Assembly (NCBI GenBank): GCA_001038565.1
Contig: LFJO01000004.1
Location: 146,964 to 188,311 of the forward strand
Reading direction: 5' to 3'
From: Alkalihalobacillus pseudalcaliphilus
Lineage (GTDB): Bacteria; Bacillota; Bacilli; Bacillales; Bacillaceae_D
DNA length: 41,348 bases
Shown here piece after piece: positions 25,338 through 32,756 of this stretch. The translations under genes were made by a program, and so were the position numbers. Position 1 is the stretch's first letter; the number at the start of each line of letters is the position of its first letter. Under the pieces are notes generated by a model. That model searched no databases and was not told the DNA's origin. It was given only the letters and a program-made list of their open reading frames with translations.

Positions 25338-25473
25338 TTGTTTTTGGTCCGTTTTTGAAAATCGAAATGACCTCACAGACGAATGAATTCGTCTGAAGGT
25401 TCATTTCGATTTTCAAAACTTCACGCAGTCGCGTGAAGTAGCCAAGCAAGCTTGGCTAACGATCCAAAAACAA
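25338..25473. repeat. Cloverleaf-like inverted-repeat element
   Basis: An outer stem TTGTTTTTGG (25338-25347) with CCAAAAACAA (25464-25473), extendable by four bases, encloses three hairpin arms. Arm 1: 18 perfect pairs, 25353-25370 with 25401-25418, plus an inner helix CAGACGAA-TGAA-TTCGTCTG. Arm 2: ACTTCACGC-AGTC-GCGTGAAGT (25418-25439). Arm 3: TAGCCAAG-CAAG-CTTGGCTA (25439-25458). Nearly every base is paired. There is no open frame, no T run after the structure and no matching second copy in the window. Confidence 0.85.
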
Positions 25474-25519
25474 TTGGATTTTAATTGCTAATTCTGATGA
25501 GTGACTACTCTCTCTTTTT

Positions 25520-25630
25520 TGTTGGTGGTGGCTGTTTGTATGGTGCGCTGAATCTTCTTGGGGGGCTCTTACGAGCGATACCCAGAAAGAGCGGGGCTAC
25601 AGCCGAATGTGAGAATCCTCAAAATCATAT
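25520..25630 (+). repeat. Structured intergenic repeat, L module copy 2
   Basis: Aligned with 1-112 in the same orientation. The central hairpin is kept: CTTCTTGGG with CCCAGAAAG around GCTC-TTAC-GAGC, with one mismatch and one wobble compared with the perfect stem of copy 1. Confidence 0.7.
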
Positions 25631-25689
25631 TGAATCAAGTACTAACAGTTAAAGAGCAAAACCACAAGCAAGAAAGTGGTGCTTGCCTT

Positions 25690-25956
25690 TGTTTTCTGCT
25701 TTGGTAGCGCTTCATTCACTTTGTTTTTTTGTACTTAATCATTTTAGAATATTATAAGAATTATTTTGAACTTGAGAATTAGTAGTAAACCAGCCGACGA
25801 AAATATGCGGAGACTCCCGTGGGACGTAGTGGCAGAGCTGAGATCCAGCGGCGTAGCCGATTAGCTCAGTGCCACGTGATTGTCTCGGAGCATGATTTTC
25901 GGGAGCGATGAGCAAAGCTCCGCACCCCGAGTATCAGCACTAACTTTCATACAAAA
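25690..25956 (+). repeat. Long-hairpin intergenic repeat, R module copy 2
   Basis: Counterpart of 12860-13125. Helices: CGAAAATATGC (25798-25808) with GCATGATTTTCG (25890-25901), GTGGCA/TGCCAC, CTGAG (25838-25842)/CTCAG (25865-25869), and CGGC-GTA-GCCG. Several pairs differ from copy 1 on both sides so that pairing is kept. It ends with TAACTTTCATACAAAA. Confidence 0.72.
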
Positions 25957-25999
25957 GTAATCATTGACAAAAATTAATTAGAAAATTAAGATTAAATTA

Positions 26000-26013
26000 C
26001 GAAAGCGCTTTCG
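26000..26013. promoter_or_regulatory. LacI-type operator upstream of the regulator gene
   Basis: CGAAAGCGCTTTCG is a perfect palindrome just before the ribosome site of the LacI gene. Similar sites recur at 27100 and 27254, so autoregulation is likely. Confidence 0.75.
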
Positions 26014-26027
26014 GAAGAGGGTTAATT

Positions 26028-27041
26028 ATGACAACAATTTATGATATTGCCAAAAAAACAGGTTTTTCAATTACAACAGTTTCTCGAGCACTTAATAATT
26101 ATTCTGACGTAAGTGAAAAAACAAAAAAGAAAATTTTAGACGCTGTAGAAGAGATGGGCTATTATCCTAATTCAATCGCACGGTCGCTCACGACTAAAAA
26201 ATCGTGGACAATTGGTATTATCTTCTCAGAGGATTTAGGCATTGGGGTCAAGCATCCATTTTTTAATGCGGTGATTGAAGCTTTTAAACAAGCCGTTGAA
26301 AAGTATGGTTACGATATTATTTTTTTAAGCAAACGTATAGGAGGAGAAAATAAGAGTTATGTCGACCATGCCAAATATCGCGGTGTTGATGGAGTCGCCA
26401 TTTTCAGCACTCATTTTGACGATGAAGAAGTCAACAAGTTGATAGACTCTCCTTTACCATCGGTAGTATTTGATTTACATAGTCATAAGACAAGTGTTGT
26501 ATACAGTAATAATCAGCATGGTAGTGAGTTAGCGGTTGAGCATTTACTTCAATTGGGGCATAGGAGAATTGCTCATATACACGGTCATTTTAATACGTTT
26601 GCTGGCCAAGAGCGATATAAAGGCTTCATGGCAGCTATGGCATCAAACAATCAAGGAATCCCAGAAGACTATATCGTAAATGGACACTACTTTTCACATG
26701 AGGGTGGCTATAGAGCGATGCAAAAGCTATTGAGCTTACAACAACCACCAACGGCCGTAGTTGTATCAGGCGATATAATGGCTATAGGGGCCATTAATGC
26801 GATCCAAAATCAAGGGTTGCGCGTGCCAGAAGATATTTCTATCATCGGGTTTGATGATATTGAATTTGCCAAGTATGTCACACCTGCATTAACAACCGTT
26901 AAGCAAGACATGGAGCTTTTGGGGGAAAGTGCAGCAGAGGCTCTTCTAAAACAAATCAATGAGAAAAGCAAAGTGTACTCAGCATTAACCATTCCAGTTG
27001 AACTAATAGTAAGAAGCTCAACGGCGACCGTTCGGGAATAA
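26028..27041 (+). CDS. LacI-family regulator of the beta-glucoside operon
   Basis: A 337-residue LacI/GalR repressor. Residues 2-50 form the DNA-binding domain: TTIYDIAKKTGFSITTVSRA then LNNYSDVSEKTKKKILDAVE, followed by hinge helix YYPNSIARSLTTK. The rest is the periplasmic-binding-protein-like sugar-sensing domain, with conserved GYRAMQ, SGDIMAIGAINAIQ and ISIIGFDDIEFAKYVTPALT. It sits ahead of the ABC transporter and GH1 glucosidase. Three near-identical operators, one before itself and two before the binding-protein gene, indicate that it represses both itself and the operon; the inducer is probably a beta-glucoside such as cellobiose. Confidence 0.93.
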   Translation: MTTIYDIAKKTGFSITTVSRALNNYSDVSEKTKKKILDAVEEMGYYPNSIARSLTTKKSWTIGIIFSEDLGIGVKHPFFNAVIEAFKQAVEKYGYDIIFLSKRIGGENKSYVDHAKYRGVDGVAIFSTHFDDEEVNKLIDSPLPSVVFDLHSHKTSVVYSNNQHGSELAVEHLLQLGHRRIAHIHGHFNTFAGQERYKGFMAAMASNNQGIPEDYIVNGHYFSHEGGYRAMQKLLSLQQPPTAVVVSGDIMAIGAINAIQNQGLRVPEDISIIGFDDIEFAKYVTPALTTVKQDMELLGESAAEALLKQINEKSKVYSALTIPVELIVRSSTATVRE

Positions 27042-27099
27042 TGTTGAAGCGACTTGATTACTCGGATAGTTTGGAGTAATAAGTTGTGCTTTTATTTTT

Positions 27100-27113
27100 C
27101 GAAAGCGGTTTCG
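27100..27113. promoter_or_regulatory. LacI-type operator, distal to the ABC operon
   Basis: CGAAAGCGGTTTCG differs from the site at 26000 by one base and is identical to the one at 27254. The 154-base spacing of the two sites before the operon would allow looping. Confidence 0.7.
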
Positions 27114-27187
27114 GATATAAGTTAAATACATTGAGAGGGGTGATATAGATATAAAATAAGTAGATAAATAGATGCTTACTTATGAAA

Positions 27188-27201
27188 TGTAAACGCTTTA
27201 T
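27188..27201. promoter_or_regulatory. cre-like site upstream of the ABC operon
   Basis: TGTAAACGCTTTAT agrees with the CcpA operator core TGWAANCGNT but departs at the last positions. It lies between the two LacI operators. Confidence 0.5.
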
Positions 27202-27253
27202 TTGGTATCTATCTTTATATTCTTTTATTTATTAGAAACAAATCAGTTTTTGT

Positions 27254-27267
27254 CGAAAGCGGTTTCG
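27254..27267. promoter_or_regulatory. LacI-type operator, proximal to the ABC operon
   Basis: CGAAAGCGGTTTCG lies 38 bases before the start of the binding-protein gene, where a bound repressor would block early transcription. Confidence 0.75.
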
Positions 27268-27304
27268 GTTAATCGAATTTCAAAAATTTTAGGGGGAACA
27301 TTCC

Positions 27305-28618
27305 ATGAAAAAGCTCTTATTGATTAGTTTTTCTTTTTGTATCCTTATGACATTAGCTGCTTGTAATGTGTTTAGCTCTGGTAATAGCGATAAGCTCGTT
27401 ATTTGGTCCTTTACAGATGAGTTGGAGAAGGAAGGAGCGATTGCTGCTTATGAAGAGAAATATGGTGTTAAGGTTGAATTAACGATCGTACCGATTGAGG
27501 ACTACCCGACGAAACTCAGACCTGTATTAGAAAGCGGTAAGGGTGCCCCTGATATTTTCACGGGGGAATTGGCTTTTATCAAGGAATGGGTGGAACAAGA
27601 TTATTGGGAGAATCTTTCACAGGAGCCCTATAACGTTGAGCAGTGGAAAGATGATTATGTTGAGTATGTTTTTGAACTTGGTCGTAGTTCAGAAGGTGAT
27701 ATAAAGGCCGTATCCTGGCAAACAACCCCAGGTGGGATTTTCTACAGAAGGAGTATCGCTAGTGAGGTTTTAGGGACGGATGATCCACAAGTAATAGGCG
27801 AGATGTTTGCGACAATGGATGGTGTGTATGAGGTTGGTGAAAAGTTAAAGGCGTCAGGTTATCGCTTATTCCCTGACGAAGGGGCTATTCGTTGGTTTGC
27901 ACAAGGTCAAAATCCTGAGGCATGGGTAAATGAAAATGATGAACTTATTATGACTGAGGGTAGACTCAATCATTTTGATTATGCTAAAGAGCTGAGAGAA
28001 AAGGATTATACAGCATTCGCTCCAGAGTGGTCACCGGCTTGGTTTGCATCAATGGATGGACCGATTAATTATAACGCTGGATGGGATGAGGTCGATGAAA
28101 ATACAACAGATGAAGTAGAGGTATTTGCCTTTGCCCTACCTACTTGGGGTCTTCACAGTGTTTTAAAAGAAAATACGGAAGAAACGATTGGTGACTGGGG
28201 CTTAACAAGTGGTCCAAATCCTTATTTCTGGGGTGGAACGTGGTTAGGAATCTATCAAAATTCGGAAAAGAAAGATGAGGCATGGGACTTCATTCAAATG
28301 ATGACACATGACGATGAGTTTTTAACGGAATGGGCGCAGCAGACAGGTGATGTGCTTTCTTATTTACCAGTTACAGAGAAAATAAAGGATGAGTTTAAAG
28401 AACCATTTTTAGCAGAACAAAATAACTATACGTTCTTTTTAGAAGAAGCACAGTCTATTAATCCAAATATCATAACACGGTATGACCAGCAGATTGATAC
28501 GTTGTTTGGTAATGCGGTTAGTGAATATGTCGAGGGTACGAAGACAAAAGAAGAAGCAATTCAAGAGTTTTATAATCTTGTGAAAAACGCCTACCCGCAT
28601 ATACAAGCACCTGAGTAA
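27305..28618 (+). CDS. ABC sugar transporter, solute-binding lipoprotein
   Basis: A 437-residue family 1 extracellular binding protein. The signal peptide MKKLLLISFSFCILMTLAAC carries lipobox LAAC with Cys20 as lipid anchor. The mature protein starts KLVIWSFTDELEKEGAIAAY, a typical opening for this family, and is strongly acidic, as expected for an exposed protein in an alkaline or saline habitat. It captures a sugar for the two permeases downstream. No ATPase gene is present here; like many family 1 systems it probably uses a shared MsmX-type ATPase. Ligand inferred as a beta-glucoside from the GH1 gene. Confidence 0.93.
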   Translation: MKKLLLISFSFCILMTLAACNVFSSGNSDKLVIWSFTDELEKEGAIAAYEEKYGVKVELTIVPIEDYPTKLRPVLESGKGAPDIFTGELAFIKEWVEQDYWENLSQEPYNVEQWKDDYVEYVFELGRSSEGDIKAVSWQTTPGGIFYRRSIASEVLGTDDPQVIGEMFATMDGVYEVGEKLKASGYRLFPDEGAIRWFAQGQNPEAWVNENDELIMTEGRLNHFDYAKELREKDYTAFAPEWSPAWFASMDGPINYNAGWDEVDENTTDEVEVFAFALPTWGLHSVLKENTEETIGDWGLTSGPNPYFWGGTWLGIYQNSEKKDEAWDFIQMMTHDDEFLTEWAQQTGDVLSYLPVTEKIKDEFKEPFLAEQNNYTFFLEEAQSINPNIITRYDQQIDTLFGNAVSEYVEGTKTKEEAIQEFYNLVKNAYPHIQAPE

Positions 28619-28710
28619 GCGTTGGTGAAGTGGGGGTAATTATCGATATGTTAGATTACTCCCACGAATATGTAGAAGGAAAGAAAATTCAACAAAGAAA
28701 GGTGTTTGGT

Positions 28711-29610
28711 ATGAAAAAGGTCGACAACTATGGCTACTTGTTTATCTTGCCCTTTTTTATCATTTTTATCATTTTTAGTATTTATCCAATTATCCTTACA
28801 TTCTACTATAGCTTTACCAATTATTCTGGTATGGGTGCTCCAGATATTATCGGCTTATCCAACTATGCTAGGCTTTTGACTGATTCGTATTTTGTTCAAG
28901 CTTTTTATAATACGATTTATATTTGGGGTATTAATTTCTTCTTTCAAATTGTGATTGCTTTATTGCTAGCGTTGTTATTTTCTGATATTCGTTTAAAGCT
29001 CAAAGGGCTTGGCTTCTTTAGAGCGGTATTTTACTTACCTAATTTGATTACCATAGCGTCTGTCGCTTTATTATTTGGGATTTTGTTAGGGTGGCACCAT
29101 GGAACCATCAATCATTTATTGCTCCAGCTAGGCTTAATATCGGAGCCGATTAATTGGTTGAACAACCCAACAACTGCTAGGTGGTCTGTTGCCCTAATCG
29201 GGGCATGGATGTGGTTTGGTCATACCTTTATCATCTTGATGGCAGGTATTTCAGGAATATCAAAAGATTATTTTGAATCGGCATTAATTGATGGGGCCAA
29301 CCGTCTCCAAACATTTACAAAAATAACATTACCGTTATTAAAACCAATTTTACTTTATGTGCTCATTACTTCGTTAATTGGTGGACTACAAATTTTTGAC
29401 CTACCGATGTTAATTACTGATGGCTTAGGTTCACCAGAAGGGTCCTTAAATACCATGGTTCTTTACTTATACAATCAAGCCTTCCGTTATAACAACTTTG
29501 GCTATGCTGCTGCAGTTGCCTATGGTCTTTTCCTGATTACGGTCTTGTTCTCATACATTACTTTCAAATCGATGTATAGGAATACGACGAATAAGGGGGC
29601 AGGGCGATGA
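28711..29610 (+). CDS. ABC sugar transporter permease (MalF/UgpA type)
   Basis: About 299 residues with six membrane segments; the first is GYLFILPFFIIFIIFSIYPI. The ATPase-contact (EAA) loop reads FESALIDGANRLQTFTKITL. The ATG at 28711 is favoured by AAAGGTG six bases upstream and by family length. In-frame starts at 28630 (GTG) and 28648 (ATG) would add a charged leader of 21-27 residues that permeases of this type usually lack. The gene overlaps the next permease by four bases. Confidence 0.88.
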   Translation: MKKVDNYGYLFILPFFIIFIIFSIYPIILTFYYSFTNYSGMGAPDIIGLSNYARLLTDSYFVQAFYNTIYIWGINFFFQIVIALLLALLFSDIRLKLKGLGFFRAVFYLPNLITIASVALLFGILLGWHHGTINHLLLQLGLISEPINWLNNPTTARWSVALIGAWMWFGHTFIILMAGISGISKDYFESALIDGANRLQTFTKITLPLLKPILLYVLITSLIGGLQIFDLPMLITDGLGSPEGSLNTMVLYLYNQAFRYNNFGYAAAVAYGLFLITVLFSYITFKSMYRNTTNKGAGR

Positions 29611-30437
29611 CAAAGCGTGGAATGGTAAAAGTTATCATTTACACCGCTCTAATTCTTTTGGCGGTAATTAGTTTAATTCCTTTTTATATGATGATTATCA
29701 ATGCAACGAGATCGAATGGTGAAATATTACGACAAGGCTTTACACTTATACCTAGTGGATCATTAAAGGACAACTATGAAGTTCTGATTAGCTATATGAA
29801 TGTTTGGCGTGGTTTTTTTAATAGCTTATTTGTCGCTGTAAGTGTGACGATTCTTAGTTCCTATTTTTCAGCACTGACGGCCTATGGGTTTGCCATGTAT
29901 AACTTTAAAGGGAAAAATATCCTGTTTGTGACCATTTTAGTTTTAATGATGGTCCCAGGTCAGCTTGGCTTAATCGGTTTTTTTGACTTAATAAAAACAC
30001 TAGGCTTTTTAGATACGTATATCCCTTTAATATTACCATCGATTGCTGCACCTTTTGTTGTCTTTTTTATGCGTCAATTTCTTGTTACAACGTTGCATAT
30101 GTCTTTAGTTGAAGCGGCAAGAATAGATGGGGCAAGTGAGCTGCATATTTTCCACCGAATCGCGATGCCTATTATGATGCCAGCAATTGCGACGATGGCG
30201 ATTTTTACCTTTATAGGTTCTTGGAATAATTACATCTTACCACTTGTGGTTTTATTTAGTCCTGAAAAATATACATTGCCAGTGATGATGGGTGCTTTAA
30301 GAGGTTCGCAAGTTGCACAAAATTTAGGAGCTATGTATTTAGGGATTGCGATTTCGGTCATTCCTATTATGATAGCATTTCTATTTTTATCAAAATATAT
30401 CATAAGTAGTATTTCAGCAGGTGCAGTGAAAGAATAA
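29607..30437 (+). CDS. ABC sugar transporter permease (MalG/UgpE type)
   Basis: A 276-residue second permease with six membrane segments. The N terminus ALILLAVISLIPFYMMIINA and the EAA loop LVEAARIDGASELHIFHRIA are characteristic. The ATGA overlap with the upstream permease indicates translational coupling and a fixed heterodimer. It forms the membrane channel of the beta-glucoside importer with that partner; the glucosidase gene follows 18 bases later. Confidence 0.94.
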   Translation: MTKRGMVKVIIYTALILLAVISLIPFYMMIINATRSNGEILRQGFTLIPSGSLKDNYEVLISYMNVWRGFFNSLFVAVSVTILSSYFSALTAYGFAMYNFKGKNILFVTILVLMMVPGQLGLIGFFDLIKTLGFLDTYIPLILPSIAAPFVVFFMRQFLVTTLHMSLVEAARIDGASELHIFHRIAMPIMMPAIATMAIFTFIGSWNNYILPLVVLFSPEKYTLPVMMGALRGSQVAQNLGAMYLGIAISVIPIMIAFLFLSKYIISSISAGAVKE

Positions 30438-30455
30438 TAGACGAGGTGTTATGAA

Positions 30456-31811
30456 TTGCTTAAATTTGATGATGAGTTTATCTTTGGGACAGCGACTTCT
30501 TCTTTTCAGATAGAGGGTGCGACATATCGGGACGGAAGGACGCCTTCTATTTGGGATGAATTCTGCAAAAAACCTGGTAAGGTAAGGAACGGAGATACAG
30601 GGGATGTTGCGTGTGAGCATTATATTCGATACGAAGAAGATATTGAATTAATTAAGGAGCTTGGTGTTAATTCCTATCGTTTTTCAATTGCTTGGCCACG
30701 TATTTTCCCTGAGCAAGGTGTTTTTAATGAAGCAGGTATGGCATTTTATCGGAATTTAGTCATAGGGCTAGTCGATGCAGGCATTAAGCCTGTTGCTACT
30801 TTATATCACTGGGATTTACCGATGTGGGCTTATGAGAAAGGTGGCTGGCTCAACAGAGAATCAGTGGTTTGGTTTTTAGAATATGCACAAAAGTGCTTTG
30901 AAGAGCTTGATTCATATGTTGATAGCTGGATTACTCATAATGAGCCATGGTGTGCGAGCTTCTTAAGTTACCATCTTGGTGTGCATGCTCCGGGTCATCG
31001 AAATATAGAAGAGGGTTTAAAGGCTGCCCATTATATTCTGCTCTCCCATGGGAAAGTTGTTGAGTATTATAAAAACCAATTCCATGGTCAAAAGCCAATT
31101 GGTATAACATTAAATTTAGCACCTGTTTATTCCGCATCGGAATCATTTGAGGATCAGCTCGCGGCCAATAATAAAGATGGTTATACGAATCGTTGGTTTT
31201 TAGATGCTATTTTTAAGGGGACTTATCCGGCTGATATGGTGAATTTATTCTCTAAGCAAGTTCATAGTTTTAGTTTTATAGAGAAAGATGATTTAGAGGT
31301 GATTTCCATTCCGTGTGATTTTTTTGGAATTAACTATTATGCGAGAGAATTAGTGGAGTTTGATAGTCTGTCTCCTACATTAAGTACAGAGGCTTATTCC
31401 AATTATCCGAAAACAGGGATGGGTTGGGATGTATCTCCAAAAGAATTTAAAGAGCTAATTTACCGTTTGCGTAAAGAGTATACTGAGCTTCCTATTTATA
31501 TTACAGAAAACGGAGCAGCGTATGATGATGTACTCCTTGATGATGGGCGAGTTCATGACGCGGAGAGAACGAAATATTTGGAGGAGCACTTACAAGCCAT
31601 CCATGAATTAAATGAAGATGGACAGAGGGTGGCTGGATATTATTTATGGTCACTATTTGATAACTTTGAATGGGCTTTTGGTTATGAGAAGCGGTTCGGC
31701 ATTATGTATGTCGATTTTAATACTCAAAAGCGGTACTGGAAGGACAGTGCTAGAAGGTATCAAGAAATAGTCAGTAAGAGAGAACTATCGATGCAAATAT
31801 CAGTAAAATAA
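30456..31811 (+). CDS. GH1 beta-glucosidase
   Basis: A 451-residue family 1 glycoside hydrolase. The acid/base Glu163 is in WITHNEPWCASF and the nucleophile Glu351 in YITENGAAYDD. The N-terminal FIFGTATSSFQIEGA and the YHWDLP strand are standard. There is no signal peptide, so it cleaves imported beta-glucosides in the cytoplasm. It starts with TTG at 30456: GAGGTG lies 7 bases before it and the ATG at 30451 is out of frame. The sequence has no clear 6-phospho-beta-glucosidase hallmark, consistent with ABC rather than PTS import, though this is not decisive. Confidence 0.95.
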   Translation: MLKFDDEFIFGTATSSFQIEGATYRDGRTPSIWDEFCKKPGKVRNGDTGDVACEHYIRYEEDIELIKELGVNSYRFSIAWPRIFPEQGVFNEAGMAFYRNLVIGLVDAGIKPVATLYHWDLPMWAYEKGGWLNRESVVWFLEYAQKCFEELDSYVDSWITHNEPWCASFLSYHLGVHAPGHRNIEEGLKAAHYILLSHGKVVEYYKNQFHGQKPIGITLNLAPVYSASESFEDQLAANNKDGYTNRWFLDAIFKGTYPADMVNLFSKQVHSFSFIEKDDLEVISIPCDFFGINYYARELVEFDSLSPTLSTEAYSNYPKTGMGWDVSPKEFKELIYRLRKEYTELPIYITENGAAYDDVLLDDGRVHDAERTKYLEEHLQAIHELNEDGQRVAGYYLWSLFDNFEWAFGYEKRFGIMYVDFNTQKRYWKDSARRYQEIVSKRELSMQISVK

Positions 31812-31815
31812 TGAC

Positions 31816-31852
31816 AAGGCTTCCTTAGGAGATGCTCTAGGGGAGTCTTTTT
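31816..31852 (+). terminator. Terminator of the beta-glucoside operon
   Basis: AAGGCTTCCTTAG (31816-31828) pairs along its whole length with CTAGGGGAGTCTT (31837-31849), using three wobble pairs, followed by T. Confidence 0.75.
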
Positions 31853-31969
31853 GTTGTGGTGTTCATTATAAGTTTGGATTATTTTTCCAATATAAAAACT
31901 ACATAAAATTGGTATTTAGAGGGGAGATTGTAACCAAGAAAGTTAAATTTTTGTAAGGGGTGATGGTCT

Positions 31970-32740
31970 TTGGCAGAGCAAGAACAAAAATCGACCATGT
32001 CAAGGAGACGATTCATTAAGAATTCTGGCTTAGTTGCTGGTGGTTTAGTAGGTGGAGGGATCATTGGTGGTTTAATCGGGGCTAACACAAATGGTGGCAA
32101 TCAAACGGTTAACCCGGAGACTGATGGAGAGCAAACTGGTGATGCGGTTAACTATCAGCAAGCTCCTCTTTATTTTTCTAATTTAGAAAGGTTTGCTGTA
32201 TTAGAAGCCGCCTGTGAAAGAATATTTCCAGAAGATGAGAATGGTCCAGGTGCGATCGGCTTGGGAGTCCCTTTCTTCATTGATCATCAATTAGCGGGAG
32301 CGTGGGGACATAATACGAAGGAGTATATGCAAGGTCCTTTTTATCCAGGCTCGCAGTTCCAAGGTTATCAAACCGCCTTATTAAGGCATGAAGTATTTGA
32401 TGAAGGAATAACAGCTATGCAAAAGTATAGTGCAGACCAATATGATGGAGCATTATTTAATGAGTTGGAAGGAGAGCAGCAGGACGAAATATTGACCGTT
32501 TTTGCCAATGGAGAAGTCGACATGCATGGTGTGACATCCGATACCTTTTTCCGCTTACTACGTGCAGCGACATTAGAAGGAGCTTATGCAGATCCGGCCT
32601 ACGGAGGAAATAAAAATATGCAGGGTTGGCTTATGAAGGGCTTCCCGGGTCATCAGATGAGCTATTTAAATAATATTGAAGCCGAAGAGTTTGTGGAGTA
32701 TGAGCCTAGTAGTTTAAGAAGTTATACGAATCATCATTAA
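31970..32740 (+). CDS. Gluconate 2-dehydrogenase-like subunit 3, Tat-exported
   Basis: A 256-residue small subunit of the membrane-bound gluconate dehydrogenase type. The N terminus has a twin-arginine signal: SRRRFIKNSG followed by a glycine-rich hydrophobic stretch. The domain includes FAVLEAACERIFPEDENGPG and FPGHQMSYLNNIEAEEF, typical of subunit 3. In the family this subunit escorts the flavoprotein subunit through Tat as a complex. The start is TTG at 31970 with AAGGGG 9 bases upstream. It lies 16 bases ahead of the FAD subunit gene. A cytochrome c subunit is absent. Confidence 0.88.
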   Translation: MAEQEQKSTMSRRRFIKNSGLVAGGLVGGGIIGGLIGANTNGGNQTVNPETDGEQTGDAVNYQQAPLYFSNLERFAVLEAACERIFPEDENGPGAIGLGVPFFIDHQLAGAWGHNTKEYMQGPFYPGSQFQGYQTALLRHEVFDEGITAMQKYSADQYDGALFNELEGEQQDEILTVFANGEVDMHGVTSDTFFRLLRAATLEGAYADPAYGGNKNMQGWLMKGFPGHQMSYLNNIEAEEFVEYEPSSLRSYTNHH

Positions 32741-32756
32741 AAGGGGGTATGTATAA

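Larger units (their letters stand above)
25169..26027. other. Gene-free region packed with foldable repeats
   Basis: About 860 bases without a gene. In order it holds about 165 bases of AT-rich DNA with nothing recognisable, a cloverleaf-like element (25338-25473), the L module (25520-25630), the R module (25690-25956) and the LacI operator and ribosome site of the next gene. These elements are separately annotated. Confidence 0.75.

Noticed and set aside
25338-25473. tRNA or rRNA gene in the cloverleaf element
   Set aside because: It is too long (136 bases), arms are too perfect, and no T-loop (TTCRA), anticodon context or CCA end is visible.
30414-30620. Minus-strand frame across the start of the GH1 gene
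   Set aside because: It overlaps a well-supported gene start and has no features of its own.
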